DNA of 64,000 nt, taken from contig OY761989.1 in assembly GCA_963665165.1 (NCBI GenBank), forward strand, positions 2,294,001-2,358,000, written 5' to 3'. Under the pieces are notes generated by a model. That model ran no database searches. It was not told the origin of the DNA and worked only from the letters and a program-made list of their open reading frames with translations. Source of the stretch: G963663315 sp963665165. Its GTDB lineage: Bacteria > Pseudomonadota > Gammaproteobacteria > Arenicellales > Poriferihabitantaceae. Below, in pieces: positions 17,195-25,805 of the stretch. The translations under genes were made by a program, and so were the position numbers. Each line of letters begins with the position of its first letter. Position 1 is the first letter of the stretch.

Positions 17195-17497
17195 TCATAC
17201 CGAAAATCCGTAGTGGGTGCCGTCGGGAAACTCGACATCGACACGCAACTTGCCGCCGGTCGCTTCTACATAGCGCTTCAGGGACGACAGTTTCAAGTCA
17301 CGACCCGGCTTCTCCATACCCGACACGGTCGGTTGTTTGATCCCAAGAGTAAGCGCGATCTCTTTCTGGGTTTTTTGTGCACGCTCTCGCAACTCTGCCA
17401 AATGGATGTCAAGCAGCATCTCTGCCGCTTTTTCCCGCGCTTTGGCAACTACTTCGGGCTTCTCTGTTGTCAGTATCTGATCAAGCGTTCTTGCCAT
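17195..17497 (-). CDS. higA: HigA-type antitoxin, XRE-family helix-turn-helix (C-terminus apparently frameshifted)
   Basis: A 100-residue protein with a central XRE helix-turn-helix (QKEIALTLGIKQPTVSGMEKPGRDLKLSSLKRYVEATGGKLRVDVEF). It should neutralise the toxin encoded four bases upstream and repress the shared promoter. Just beyond its stop, a different frame reads RYDPEAPADPMKARLDELEKRGE up to a TGA at 17131-17133. Removing one base from the AAAA run at 17203-17206 joins this to ...THYGF. The intact family tail therefore seems to have been shifted out of frame by one base, either a real mutation or an assembly or sequencing error. Confidence 0.85.
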   Translation of the reverse strand: MARTLDQILTTEKPEVVAKAREKAAEMLLDIHLAELRERAQKTQKEIALTLGIKQPTVSGMEKPGRDLKLSSLKRYVEATGGKLRVDVEFPDGTHYGFSV

Positions 17498-17501
17498 AAT
17501 G

Positions 17502-17852
17502 TTACCCTTTCTTCAGTTTCTCCAGATGTGCCGTGAATTCACGATCAGCCACCCGGATCATCGTCTCATAAAATCTTTTCCCATCCCCGGTCTTGTTACC
17601 GGCGCAAAGCAATATCCCTTTCCGTTCTGGGTCAAACGCGAAAAACGCCCTGATCGGATTGCCTTTGCTCTGGATTCGCAATTCTTTCATATTGCTATGG
17701 CGTGAACCGTTCACAGTGTCCGAATATGGCCGCGACAACATGGGGCCTCTTTCCTCAAGCACTATAAGCGATGCCAGCACATTGGTCCTGTCAACATCAT
17801 CCAGAGCATCAAGCCACTCGTCAAAGGTGTCGGTTGTTTCGATAACCCACAT
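17502..17852 (-). CDS. higB: HigB/RelE-superfamily toxin (Gp49-like, phage-derived)
   Basis: A 116-residue protein matching the HigB-like Gp49 toxin family: FDEWLDALDDVDRTNVLASLIVLEERGPMLSRPYSDTVNGSRHSNMKELRIQSKGNPIRAFFAFDPERKGILLCAGNK. Members are ribosome-dependent mRNA interferases. The toxin-first order is typical of higBA. The ATG at 17852 has an AAGGAAG ribosome-binding site. The module sits in a scar with a Vsr remnant, which suggests horizontal arrival. Confidence 0.88.
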   Translation of the reverse strand: MWVIETTDTFDEWLDALDDVDRTNVLASLIVLEERGPMLSRPYSDTVNGSRHSNMKELRIQSKGNPIRAFFAFDPERKGILLCAGNKTGDGKRFYETMIRVADREFTAHLEKLKKG

Positions 17853-17875
17853 GACTCTTCCTTGTCAAAATATAG

Positions 17876-17909
17876 GTTGAATGCTATATAGCTGCAACTT
17901 TAATGTCAA
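17876..17909 (-). promoter_or_regulatory. higBA promoter with overlapping palindromic operator
   Basis: On the minus strand, TTGACA (17909-17904), a 17-base spacer and TAGCAT (17886-17881) form a good sigma-70-like promoter. The -10 region lies inside the palindrome GCTATATAGC, flanked by GTTG and CAAC (17898-17876). This is a plausible autorepression site for HigA or the HigBA complex. Confidence 0.65.
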
Positions 17910-18003
17910 GCGATTTTGTTCAGAGCAGACTTTTACTGATTCTTCTTTAACATCCTTGTATTTCTGGCACGGAATGCCATAATTGCGGGGATGATCGCGC
18001 GTC

Positions 18004-18915
18004 TCAGGCCGGGATCACGTCCGGGAAGCCATCGGCGCGTAATTCGTCACCGACCTCCTCTTCCAGCATTTTGACCACATGCGGCGTCCAGGCGTCGCCG
18101 CCATACTTGTCCCTCGATGCCTCGAACTGCGCTTTGACCAGATGGGCCAGCTTGAGCGGCACCTGGTATTTCTCCCCCAGGTCGGTGACGAATCCCAGAT
18201 CCTTCAATCCGAGGTCCGTGGTAAACCCGGTATTCAATGATCCATTCAGGATCACCGGAGCCCAGTCTTCAAATTCCCGGCTGGTTCCGGAACTTGCGCA
18301 AATGGCCTGGTAACACATCGCCAGGTCCAGTCCTCCCTTTTTCGCCAGCATCAATGCCTCGCCGGTCGCCACCAGATCGACCAGGCACAATAAATTGGAA
18401 ATCACCTTGATCAGGGACGCGCTGCCAATATCCCCCGTATGAATGACCTGGCCCGCCAACAACTCGAAAAGCGGCAAGTGCCGCTCGAATACGACCCTGT
18501 CCCCGCCAACCAGTACCGTCATTTCCCCTCTTGCCGCCCGATGCACGCCGCCTGTCACCGGGGCTTCGAGCAACGCCACTCCTTTCGCTGCCGGGATTTC
18601 CCGCATTTTCCTGATCCCGTCGACGCCGACCGTGCTCATTTCGATCCATGTACTACCCGGCCGCATGGCGGCCAGAGCGCCGCTGCCGCCCAGCATGGCT
18701 TGCCCGGACGCGGCGGGAGACGGCAGACAGGTGATTACGGGATCGCACCTTTTCGCCAGATCCACGACAGAATCGGCCGCGGCGGCCCCTTGCCGGGCCA
18801 GACCGCTCACTCTGGACGGGTCGAGGTCGAATACCACGATGGATGGATGCGCTTTCAGCGCCACCGACGCAAGCCGGGCGCCGAGTTGCCCCAGGCCGAT
18901 AAACCCCGGATTCAT
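18004..18915 (-). CDS. NAD(P)-dependent beta-hydroxyacid dehydrogenase (3-hydroxyisobutyrate dehydrogenase family)
   Basis: About 303 residues. It begins MNPGFIGLGQLGARLA, which carries the Rossmann glycine motif, and has the family segments APVTGGVHRAARGEMTVLVGG and a catalytic-lysine region SLIKVISNLLCLVDLVATGEALML. The start at 18915 places the glycine motif at the usual distance; ATG at 18927 and TTG at 18948 are also in frame. It follows the BKACE gene by about 57 bases on the same strand. A role in carnitine or beta-hydroxyacid metabolism is suggested by context only. The substrate is not determinable. Confidence 0.82.
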   Translation of the reverse strand: MNPGFIGLGQLGARLASVALKAHPSIVVFDLDPSRVSGLARQGAAAADSVVDLAKRCDPVITCLPSPAASGQAMLGGSGALAAMRPGSTWIEMSTVGVDGIRKMREIPAAKGVALLEAPVTGGVHRAARGEMTVLVGGDRVVFERHLPLFELLAGQVIHTGDIGSASLIKVISNLLCLVDLVATGEALMLAKKGGLDLAMCYQAICASSGTSREFEDWAPVILNGSLNTGFTTDLGLKDLGFVTDLGEKYQVPLKLAHLVKAQFEASRDKYGGDAWTPHVVKMLEEEVGDELRADGFPDVIPA

Positions 18916-18972
18916 CGCTGGATCCATGGGACGGGAATCTCTCGGCAATCGGAAACAGGGATCAGGAACCCC

Positions 18973-19857
18973 TTATTTCCCGGCAAGGCCGAGTTTCGTT
19001 CTGGCCTCATCGGCAGACAATGCGCGCCCGCCCAACCTGTTTATGATTTCAACCGCTCTTTGCACCAGTTGGCCATTGGTGGCCAGCACGCCGCGATCCA
19101 GGTAGATGTTGTCTTCCAGACCGACCCGGACATTGCCGCCCAGCACCATGGCCTGGGCGACCATCGGCATCTGCATTCTGGAAATACCGAATCCGGCCCA
19201 TACCGCGTTATCCGGCAACGCCTGTTTCATGGCAACCATGGTTTCGGTATCGGCTCCGGCGCCCCACGGAATGCCGAGGCAAATCTGGAACATCGGCGGA
19301 GCGTCGATCAATCCTTCATCGACCAGTGACCGGGCCAACCGGATCTGGCCGAGGTCGAATACCTCCAGTTCAGGCTTGACCCCGAGTTGCCGGGTCATTT
19401 CCGCCATCTTCCTCAAATAAGCGGGCGTGTTCAGATACAGGTCATTCGCGTTCCCGAAAATCATGGTACCGCAGTCCAGGCTGCAAATATCCGGCATGCA
19501 TTCAATCACATGCGCGAGCCGCTCTTCCGGCCCGACCATATCCGTACCCGGCCCCGGCATCGAGGGGTCCTCCTCACTCGGAACCCAGTCTCCTCCCATG
19601 CCCGCGGTCAGATTGATGACGACATCGACCCCGCTGTCCCTGACCCGATCCACCGTTTCCCGGAACAGGCCCACATCCCTCGACCCCTGGCCGGTTTCCG
19701 GGTCGCGCACATGAATATGCGCAATCGCAGCGCCGGCTTTAGCGGATTCGATGACCGCGGCGGCAATCTGTTCCGGAGTCACCGGCACCTTGTCACTCCG
19801 CCCGGTGGTATCGCCGGCCCCGGTTACCGCACAGGTTATGATTACTTCGTTGTTCAT
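18973..19857 (-). CDS. Beta-keto-acid cleavage enzyme (BKACE/DUF849), candidate 3-dehydrocarnitine cleavage enzyme
   Basis: A 294-residue TIM-barrel enzyme starting MNNEVIITCAVTGAG. It has the zinc-binding HIH at 47-49 (AHIHVRDP) and the segments LDCGTMIFGN, PELEVFDLGQ and GGNVRVGLEDN. BKACE enzymes condense a beta-keto acid with acetyl-CoA and cleave it to acetoacetate and a new CoA ester. With carnitine dehydrogenase in the same region, 3-dehydrocarnitine is the likely substrate, yielding betainyl-CoA, as in the Pseudomonas cdh genes. In-frame upstream codons to 19908 are possible but lie in untypical sequence. It could act on other beta-keto acids. Confidence 0.85.
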   Translation of the reverse strand: MNNEVIITCAVTGAGDTTGRSDKVPVTPEQIAAAVIESAKAGAAIAHIHVRDPETGQGSRDVGLFRETVDRVRDSGVDVVINLTAGMGGDWVPSEEDPSMPGPGTDMVGPEERLAHVIECMPDICSLDCGTMIFGNANDLYLNTPAYLRKMAEMTRQLGVKPELEVFDLGQIRLARSLVDEGLIDAPPMFQICLGIPWGAGADTETMVAMKQALPDNAVWAGFGISRMQMPMVAQAMVLGGNVRVGLEDNIYLDRGVLATNGQLVQRAVEIINRLGGRALSADEARTKLGLAGK

Positions 19858-19917
19858 GTCATGGGTTACCGTATGCAAAGCGGTCATTCTACCAGACGGA
19901 ACCAGCACGGTATATCA

Positions 19918-19965
19918 CCGCAATTATCCCCGCAAATATCTCCGCAAATATTCCCGCAAGCGCCA
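19918..19965. repeat. Four imperfect 12-base tandem repeats
   Basis: Consecutive units CCGCAATTATCC, CCGCAAATATCT, CCGCAAATATTC and CCGCAAGCGCCA (19918, 19930, 19942, 19954). The first three differ at few positions and the fourth only keeps its first seven bases. They lie about 60 bases upstream of the BKACE start, in its likely promoter region. Confidence 0.8.
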
Positions 19966-20016
19966 CTTTATTTCGCCATTCACACACGGCCGGGAATGAC
20001 GGCCATGGCAGAAGCG

Positions 20017-20793
20017 TTACCTGGAAATGTTATTGAGTTGTTTGCCGATCACATTCAGTTTTTCCGCTATTTCGTCTTGCCGTATCCTGAGTTCCGCCAG
20101 TTCGGCGTGCTGGTCCCCTTCATGCTCGGCCTGCATCGCGGACACGATGATCCCGATGAACAGATTCAGCACCGTAAACGATGTACACAATATGAATATG
20201 ACAAAAAAGGACCAGGCCATCGGAAAGACTTCCATCACGGGCCTGACTATACCCATCGACCAACTCTCCAGGGTCATGATCTGGAACAACGAGTAGGCGG
20301 ACAGGCCAATGGAACCGAACCAGTCCGGGAAATCACCTCCAAACAACTTCGTCGCCATCACGGAAAACACGTAAAAAACCAGCAGCAACAGGCAGGTTAT
20401 CGACCCCATTCCCGGTAATGCCGCAACCAGCCCTCCCACAACCCGTTTCAGAGACGGCATGACACTGATCAGACGCAACACCCTCAAAATCCGGAGCGCC
20501 CTCAATATGGAAAGATTGCCGCTCACCGGAATCAACGAAATGGAAACCACCAGGAAATCGAAAATCCGCCATGGATCGTGGAAGAACCTGAATCGATAAA
20601 CCAACATTCTGGCCAGGACCTCGATGGTGAACACGCCCAGAATGACCTTGTCCAGAACGATCAGGACCGTCCCCATCCGGTCCATCACAACGGCATCGGT
20701 TTCCAGTCCCAGGATGATCCCGTTGATCACGATCAGTACAATGATGAAAGTCTCGAACTTGCGGCTTTCCAGCAATACTTTTATATTTTTCAT
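20017..20793 (-). CDS. Bacterial voltage-gated sodium channel (NaChBac/NavAb family)
   Basis: A single 24-TM-repeat-unit channel of about 258 residues. S1 to S3 are hydrophobic (FETFIIVLIVINGIILGLE...). The S4 voltage sensor has arginines every third residue (ILRALRILRVLRLISVMPSLKRVV). The pore segment carries TLESWSMGIVRPV, the selectivity-filter sequence of Nav-type bacterial channels. S6 is FVIFILCTSFTVLNLFIGIIVSAM, followed by an acidic, coiled-coil C-terminus (AELAELRIRQDEIAEKLNVIGKQL) suited to tetramerisation. ATG at 20793 follows an AAGGAA site; upstream frame to 20898 lacks similarity. By '24-TM repeat unit' I mean one of the four 6-TM units of animal channels. Confidence 0.9.
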   Translation of the reverse strand: MKNIKVLLESRKFETFIIVLIVINGIILGLETDAVVMDRMGTVLIVLDKVILGVFTIEVLARMLVYRFRFFHDPWRIFDFLVVSISLIPVSGNLSILRALRILRVLRLISVMPSLKRVVGGLVAALPGMGSITCLLLLVFYVFSVMATKLFGGDFPDWFGSIGLSAYSLFQIMTLESWSMGIVRPVMEVFPMAWSFFVIFILCTSFTVLNLFIGIIVSAMQAEHEGDQHAELAELRIRQDEIAEKLNVIGKQLNNISR

Positions 20794-20955
20794 ATCTTTA
20801 CATGTTTCCTTTTTTTCAATACTTTCCCACGGGGCTTGACCCGGCGCATCCGTTGCGGATTCGACCCGCCAGCCTCGTACCGGTGGAAATTTTCTCAAAC
20901 TGCGAGTATGATCGAAACCCTGTCATGAATAATCGATTGGAGTTTTCCGGATACA

Positions 20956-21282
20956 TTGATCAAGAACACAAAATTCCAGATTGGCCAGGTCGTGCGCCAC
21001 CGGGTTTATGATTTCCGCGGTGTCATATTCGATGTGGATTCAGAATATAATAATACGGAGGAATGGTATCAATCCATACCGGAGACAATAAGACCCCACA
21101 AAGAGCAGCCTTTTTATCATCTGCTCGCTGAAAACCGGGACACGCAATATATCGCCTATGTGTCCGAGCAAAACCTGCAAAATGATGATAGCGGCCTGCC
21201 GGTCAGCCACCCCCAGGTGGATGACATATTCGAGAAAACCGAAAGCGGTCATTATACCGTTCGTTATAACCGATCTCACTGA
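20956..21282 (+). CDS. hspQ: HspQ, heat-shock / hemimethylated-DNA-binding protein (YccV family)
   Basis: A 108-residue protein with the HspQ core: KFQIGQVVRHRVYDFRGVIFDVDSEYNNTEEW, QPFYHLLAENRDTQYIAYVSEQNL. E. coli HspQ is a heat-inducible specificity factor for Lon and was first described as binding hemimethylated oriC DNA. No ATG is in frame before the conserved region, because a TGA occurs at 20926. The TTG at 20956 must therefore start translation, with a GGAG site farther upstream. It diverges from the sodium-channel gene. Confidence 0.88.
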   Translation: MIKNTKFQIGQVVRHRVYDFRGVIFDVDSEYNNTEEWYQSIPETIRPHKEQPFYHLLAENRDTQYIAYVSEQNLQNDDSGLPVSHPQVDDIFEKTESGHYTVRYNRSH

Positions 21283-21284
21283 AA

Positions 21285-22460
21285 TCATCCATTCGATATG
21301 CCCTTCCAGGCCCGGCGCCTGGCCAGATGAATGCCGCGCCATACCAGACCCGCGGCCAGAGCCAGGTAGACCACCACCAGATGCAGGGGCAGTCCGTGGT
21401 GACCCAGTTCCTCCATCGCCAGCCCGCCGGACACCGACCCTAAAAGCGCCCCCACACCCCACATCAGCGCGAACGCGGCGGAGCCATTTATCAGGTCCGC
21501 CCCATCAAACCGGTCTCCCAGCGAGGTCAGCGTCACGGTATAGACTCCATAACCGGTCGTCCCCGCCAGAATCAGCACAGGCCACATCCACGGGGTTGCC
21601 ATGACCAGCGGCAGAATCAACAGCGTCACGGACGTAACCAGCGCGCAGCCCGCCAGGACCAGCCGATGGGGGAACTTGTCCGCCAGCCACCCAACCGGGA
21701 ACTGCAACACCGTATTGCCGACGATCAACGCCGTCAACGCCAAAGCCGAAGCGGCTACGGTCAGACCGGACTGAATGCCGTACACCGGCAACAAGGACAG
21801 TGTCGCCGCATCGAAAATGGCAAACGCGAAAACGCAGGCCAGCAACATCGGGGCCATGGGCGCGAAATCGATAATGCCGGTCTTGCGGGATTTTTCTTCG
21901 GGCGTAAACTTCCCTTCCCGCAGCAGGCAAAGCGGCCATACACCCAATAAAATCACCATCGCGCCCGCGATGAACGGTGTCCAGCCCTGGATACCGATCC
22001 AGCTTATTATTGCGGGGCCGGCGCCGAAGCTGGCCGACAGGACACTGCTGTAGATTGCGACCACTTTCCCGCGGTGGGCGCTGCCCGCAAACTTGACGAT
22101 CCACATTTCGCTCAATACGAACAGCGTGGAAATCGACATGCCCTGAAGGATGCGCAGGATAAACCAGGATTCCAGGGAATCGAAAATCTTGTAACTGACC
22201 AGCAGGACACTGGTGGCCAGGGCCGCGGCAATGGCGACGTTCCGTGACCCGAATTTTCTGGCTGCAATCGGAATCACCGGCGAGAACAGCAGGATTCCGA
22301 TCGGCATCATTGCCGAATTGATGCCGATCATTCGGGCGGAAACCCCTCTCGATTCCAGAATCAGCGACAACAGGGGATAGGTCATGCCAAATGCCAGGCC
22401 GAACACACTGATGGCCGCACAGGCTGCAACCAGATTTCGCAGATTCATGGACGAAACCAT
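21285..22460 (-). CDS. Major facilitator superfamily transporter
   Basis: A 391-residue membrane protein with about twelve hydrophobic segments and a cytoplasmic loop near residue 190 (REGKFTPEEKSRKT). The first half includes GMTYPLLSLILESRGVSARMIGINSAMMPIG and the inter-helix loop FSPVIPIAARKFGSRNVAIAAAL, typical of the YcaD-like branch of small-molecule permeases. The substrate is unknown. Its ATG touches the stop codon of prmC, so it is translated in the hemA-prfA-prmC transcription unit or a subset of it. Confidence 0.85.
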   Translation of the reverse strand: MVSSMNLRNLVAACAAISVFGLAFGMTYPLLSLILESRGVSARMIGINSAMMPIGILLFSPVIPIAARKFGSRNVAIAAALATSVLLVSYKIFDSLESWFILRILQGMSISTLFVLSEMWIVKFAGSAHRGKVVAIYSSVLSASFGAGPAIISWIGIQGWTPFIAGAMVILLGVWPLCLLREGKFTPEEKSRKTGIIDFAPMAPMLLACVFAFAIFDAATLSLLPVYGIQSGLTVAASALALTALIVGNTVLQFPVGWLADKFPHRLVLAGCALVTSVTLLILPLVMATPWMWPVLILAGTTGYGVYTVTLTSLGDRFDGADLINGSAAFALMWGVGALLGSVSGGLAMEELGHHGLPLHLVVVYLALAAGLVWRGIHLARRRAWKGISNG

Positions 22461-23327
22461 TCAGGGACCGCCCTCCTGACGAGCCCCGCAACCGGGTAGC
22501 CAGCATCCTTCCGTAACCCGGTCATTGCCGCCCGGATCCGGGTGTGTAACCACCTTGGAAAAACCCCTGTCGACCATTTTCTTCCTCACTTGTGCAGCCT
22601 GCCGATAGCCGTGTTCCAGTACCAGCCAGCCCCGGCATGCAAGGAATCCGGGAGCGGCTTCGATTATTTCGCTTAATGCGGCGAATCCCTGGTCTTTGGC
22701 GACCAATGCGCCGACCGGTTCAAAACGCAGGTCACCCCGGGTCAGGTGAATATCATCAGGCGCGATATAAGGCGGATTGGAGCAGATCAGGTCAAACCGG
22801 CCTTCTTCGATACTATCGAACCAGTCGCTTTTTATCCACCGGATATTTTTCAGTCCCAGGTTCTCCTGGTTGATTTTTGCGATTTCAAGCGAAGACCGGC
22901 TCACATCGGTTGCCACGATCCCGGCGTCGGGCAATTCCGAAGCCAGGGCCAGCGCCACCGCGCCGCTTCCCGTGCCCGGTTCCAGAATGTCCGGTTTATC
23001 GATCCCGGCTACGGCGGACAAGGCTCTTTCAACCAGCAGTTCCGTTTCATGCCTGGGAATCAAAACCCTTCCATCCACCTTCAGGTCCAGCGACCAGAAT
23101 TCCCTGGAATGCGTGATGTACGCCACCGGGGCGCCTTTTTTACGCATCCGGACAAGTGATTTGAATGCTTTCTCCTCGTCTTTGGACAGTGGCCGGTCAC
23201 TGTTCGCGATCAGGGATGCCGGATCCATTCCGAGCAGATGGCACAGGATGATCCTGGCGTCCCGGTCACCGCTCTCGAACGGGGACAATTGCCTGCCAGA
23301 CCAGCGTAGCGACTCATCGACCGTCAT
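22461..23327 (-). CDS. prmC: PrmC, release factor N5-glutamine methyltransferase
   Basis: A 288-residue SAM-dependent methyltransferase with the SAM-binding motif ILEPGTGSGAVALALA and the catalytic NPPY motif in CSNPPYIAPDD. An N-terminal helical domain recognises the release factor (SLRWSGRQLSPFESGDRDARIILCHLLGM). It methylates the glutamine of the GGQ motif of RF1 and RF2. It lies about 30 bases downstream of prfA, the usual arrangement. Confidence 0.93.
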   Translation of the reverse strand: MTVDESLRWSGRQLSPFESGDRDARIILCHLLGMDPASLIANSDRPLSKDEEKAFKSLVRMRKKGAPVAYITHSREFWSLDLKVDGRVLIPRHETELLVERALSAVAGIDKPDILEPGTGSGAVALALASELPDAGIVATDVSRSSLEIAKINQENLGLKNIRWIKSDWFDSIEEGRFDLICSNPPYIAPDDIHLTRGDLRFEPVGALVAKDQGFAALSEIIEAAPGFLACRGWLVLEHGYRQAAQVRKKMVDRGFSKVVTHPDPGGNDRVTEGCWLPGCGARQEGGP

Positions 23328-23356
23328 TGTTCCAGGGAGGTGGATGACAGAGGCCT

Positions 23357-24442
23357 TCAGGCCTGGTTCAAATCTGCCAGAAGGTGTGCCTGATGTGCGG
23401 AGATCAACGGCACGATAATCGGATCGATACGCCCCTTGAGCGCCTCATCCAGCTTGTACAATGTCAGATCGATGCGGTGGTCGGTGATTCTTCCCTGCGG
23501 GAAATTATAGGTCCGGATACGCTCAGACCGATCCCCGCTACCCACCAATGACTTCCGGGTACTGGCCTGTTCACGCTGCCGCTGTTGAATTTGCGCTTCC
23601 AGCAAACGCGATTTCAATACGGCCATCGCACGCGCCCGATTCTTGTGCTGGGACCGCTCATCCTGGCATTCGACCACCACCCCGGTAGGCAAATGGGTGA
23701 GGCGTATGGCAGAATCGGTTTTGTTGACATGCTGCCCCCCCGCCCCCGAAGCCCTGAAGGTATCGACGCGAATCTCCGACGGGTCAATCCTGATTTCATC
23801 CATCTCATCCGCTTCCGGCATGACTGCGACCGTACACGCGGAAGTATGAATACGGCCCTGGGACTCGGTTTCCGGCACACGCTGCACGCGGTGAGCGCCC
23901 GACTCGAATTTCAGTCTTGAATAAGCGCCCATTCCGTCTATTTTGGCGATGATTTCCTTGTACCCGCCATGTTCCCCTTCACTGCTGCTGATCACCTCCA
24001 CTTTCCACTGGCGACTTTCCGCATAGGAATAATACATTTTGAAAAGGTCGCCGGCGAACAGCGCGGCCTCATCGCCGCCGGTTCCCGCCCTGATCTCAAG
24101 AAAAACATTTCTGGAATCATTCGGGTTCCGGGTCAGCAAAAGCTGTTGCAGGGTATTTTCACAGTCCTCCATGGATTGCTCCAGGCCAGGCAGTTCCTCT
24201 CTCGCCATGTCCCGTATCAGGCTGTCCGGGTCTTCCATCATTGCCCGGGTTTGAACCATCTCGTCATCCAGCTTCCTCCAGGTTTCAAAAGCTCCGACAA
24301 CAGGCAGTATTTCCGACAATTCAATCGACAACCTGCGGAACCGGTCCTGATCGGAAATAATATCGGGATCGGACAACAGCATATTGATCTCTTCATGACG
24401 ATCGGCAACCTGAAGCAACTTTTGTTTGGCGGAAGGATGCAT
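23357..24442 (-). CDS. prfA: Peptide chain release factor 1
   Basis: A 361-residue RF1 of normal length. The GGQ peptidyl-hydrolysis motif is in RASGAGGQHVNKTDSAIR, and the stop-codon-reading P-x-T segment is in RVPETESQGRIHTSACTVAVMPE. It terminates translation at UAA and UAG. The ATG at 24442 gives the standard N-terminus MHPSAKQKLLQVADRHEE; an extension to 24499 is possible but would overlap hemA and is not conserved. It forms the hemA-prfA-prmC operon. Confidence 0.95.
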   Translation of the reverse strand: MHPSAKQKLLQVADRHEEINMLLSDPDIISDQDRFRRLSIELSEILPVVGAFETWRKLDDEMVQTRAMMEDPDSLIRDMAREELPGLEQSMEDCENTLQQLLLTRNPNDSRNVFLEIRAGTGGDEAALFAGDLFKMYYSYAESRQWKVEVISSSEGEHGGYKEIIAKIDGMGAYSRLKFESGAHRVQRVPETESQGRIHTSACTVAVMPEADEMDEIRIDPSEIRVDTFRASGAGGQHVNKTDSAIRLTHLPTGVVVECQDERSQHKNRARAMAVLKSRLLEAQIQQRQREQASTRKSLVGSGDRSERIRTYNFPQGRITDHRIDLTLYKLDEALKGRIDPIIVPLISAHQAHLLADLNQA

Positions 24443-24467
24443 TGCAGGAGAAGCAGCCGGAAAACGA

Positions 24468-25715
24468 TTACAGATTGAACAGCTTCCTGACGGCTGCAAT
24501 CACATTCGCATCCTCTTCGACATCGGCCTGGTTGATAACCTGGCTGGGATGATGGGCTACCTTGTTGATCAGGTCACGCGCAAGCTGCTCGACCACCCGA
24601 ACCGGATCGGTCCCGTTTTCCAGTCTCCTGAGCGCACGCTCGAGTTCTGCCCGCCTCAGGTCGTCGAGCCCCTCCCTGAAAGAGACAATCGCCGGGACCG
24701 AATCCAGGGAACGCATCCAGCGCATGAATTTGACGACCTGGAAGTCGATAATATTTTCGGCCTTGGAAGAAGCCTGCAACCGCATCGTCCTGTTCTCATC
24801 GACAATCGACCTCAGGTCATCCACGGTATACAGGTACGCGTCTTTCAACCGGGCCACCTCGACCTCGACATCCCGTGGCACCGCCAGGTCAAGAATGAAC
24901 ATCGGAGCGTGTTTCCTTTTCCTCAGCGCGGCTTCGATTGCGCCTTTCCCGAGAATCGGCAAAGTGCTGGCGGTGGAGGTCACCACGATATCCGCTTCCG
25001 GCAACCGGGCTGGAACTTGCGCCAGGGAGATCGCCTCGCTGCCCACTTCCCGGACCAGGGTCTGCGCTCTTTTGATCGAACGATTGGCAATAATGATATG
25101 CCGTACGCGATTCTGTTTCAGATGGCGGGCAACCAGTTCGATCATCTCTCCGGCGCCGATCAACAACACCGTTTGATCTTCCAGTCGGGTAAATACCCGT
25201 TTCGCCAGACGGACTCCCGAATAAGCCACGGAAACCGCGTTTGCGCCAATATCGGTATCGGTCCTGACCAGTTTGGCCACGCTGAAGGTATGCTGGAACA
25301 ATCGGTTCAGGATCTTGCCGGTGGCGCCTGCCCTGGACGCTGTCTGGAACGCGTCTTTCATCTGGCCCAGAATCTGGGGTTCGCCCAGCACCATCGAATC
25401 CAGGCCGGACGCCACCCTGAAGGCATGCTTGACGGCTTCCTCGTCCGGGAACCGATAGATGATCTCTTTCAGGACCGGGGTCTCAAGCCCGCTGTAGCCG
25501 GATAACCAGGCCAGAATCTCCCCCGGGTCATCCCGTTCCTGCCGGCAGTAGATTTCGGTACGATTACAGGTGGACAATATGGTGGCTTCACTGGCTCCCA
25601 CTTCCCCGGTCAGTTCAGTGAGCGCCTGCTGGATCAGGTCCGAACTGAAAGCGGCTCTCTCCCTGACTTCTATGGGGGCCGTGTTGTGATTCAGGCCTAG
25701 CGCCAACAGGTGCAT
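24468..25715 (-). CDS. hemA: Glutamyl-tRNA reductase
   Basis: A 415-residue enzyme that reduces glutamyl-tRNA to glutamate-1-semialdehyde, the first step of tetrapyrrole synthesis by the C5 route. The catalytic cysteine is in STCNRTEIYCR and the NADPH-binding motif is VLLIGAGEMIELVARHL. The C-terminal dimerisation helix (LRRAELERALRRLENGTDPVRVVEQLARDLINKVAHHP) is complete. It is followed by prfA after 25 bases and diverges from the TPR lipoprotein gene. Confidence 0.95.
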   Translation of the reverse strand: MHLLALGLNHNTAPIEVRERAAFSSDLIQQALTELTGEVGASEATILSTCNRTEIYCRQERDDPGEILAWLSGYSGLETPVLKEIIYRFPDEEAVKHAFRVASGLDSMVLGEPQILGQMKDAFQTASRAGATGKILNRLFQHTFSVAKLVRTDTDIGANAVSVAYSGVRLAKRVFTRLEDQTVLLIGAGEMIELVARHLKQNRVRHIIIANRSIKRAQTLVREVGSEAISLAQVPARLPEADIVVTSTASTLPILGKGAIEAALRKRKHAPMFILDLAVPRDVEVEVARLKDAYLYTVDDLRSIVDENRTMRLQASSKAENIIDFQVVKFMRWMRSLDSVPAIVSFREGLDDLRRAELERALRRLENGTDPVRVVEQLARDLINKVAHHPSQVINQADVEEDANVIAAVRKLFNL

Positions 25716-25805
25716 GGTTCAGATTGGGCGAAAGCGGTGAGTTTTATCGGATTCCAGCAAAATCAGAGCATGAAAACGGTTGCAAATGAATCGGCACAGC
25801 CGCAT

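Noticed and set aside
19918..19965. CRISPR array
   Set aside because: Units are 12 bases and directly adjacent with no spacers.
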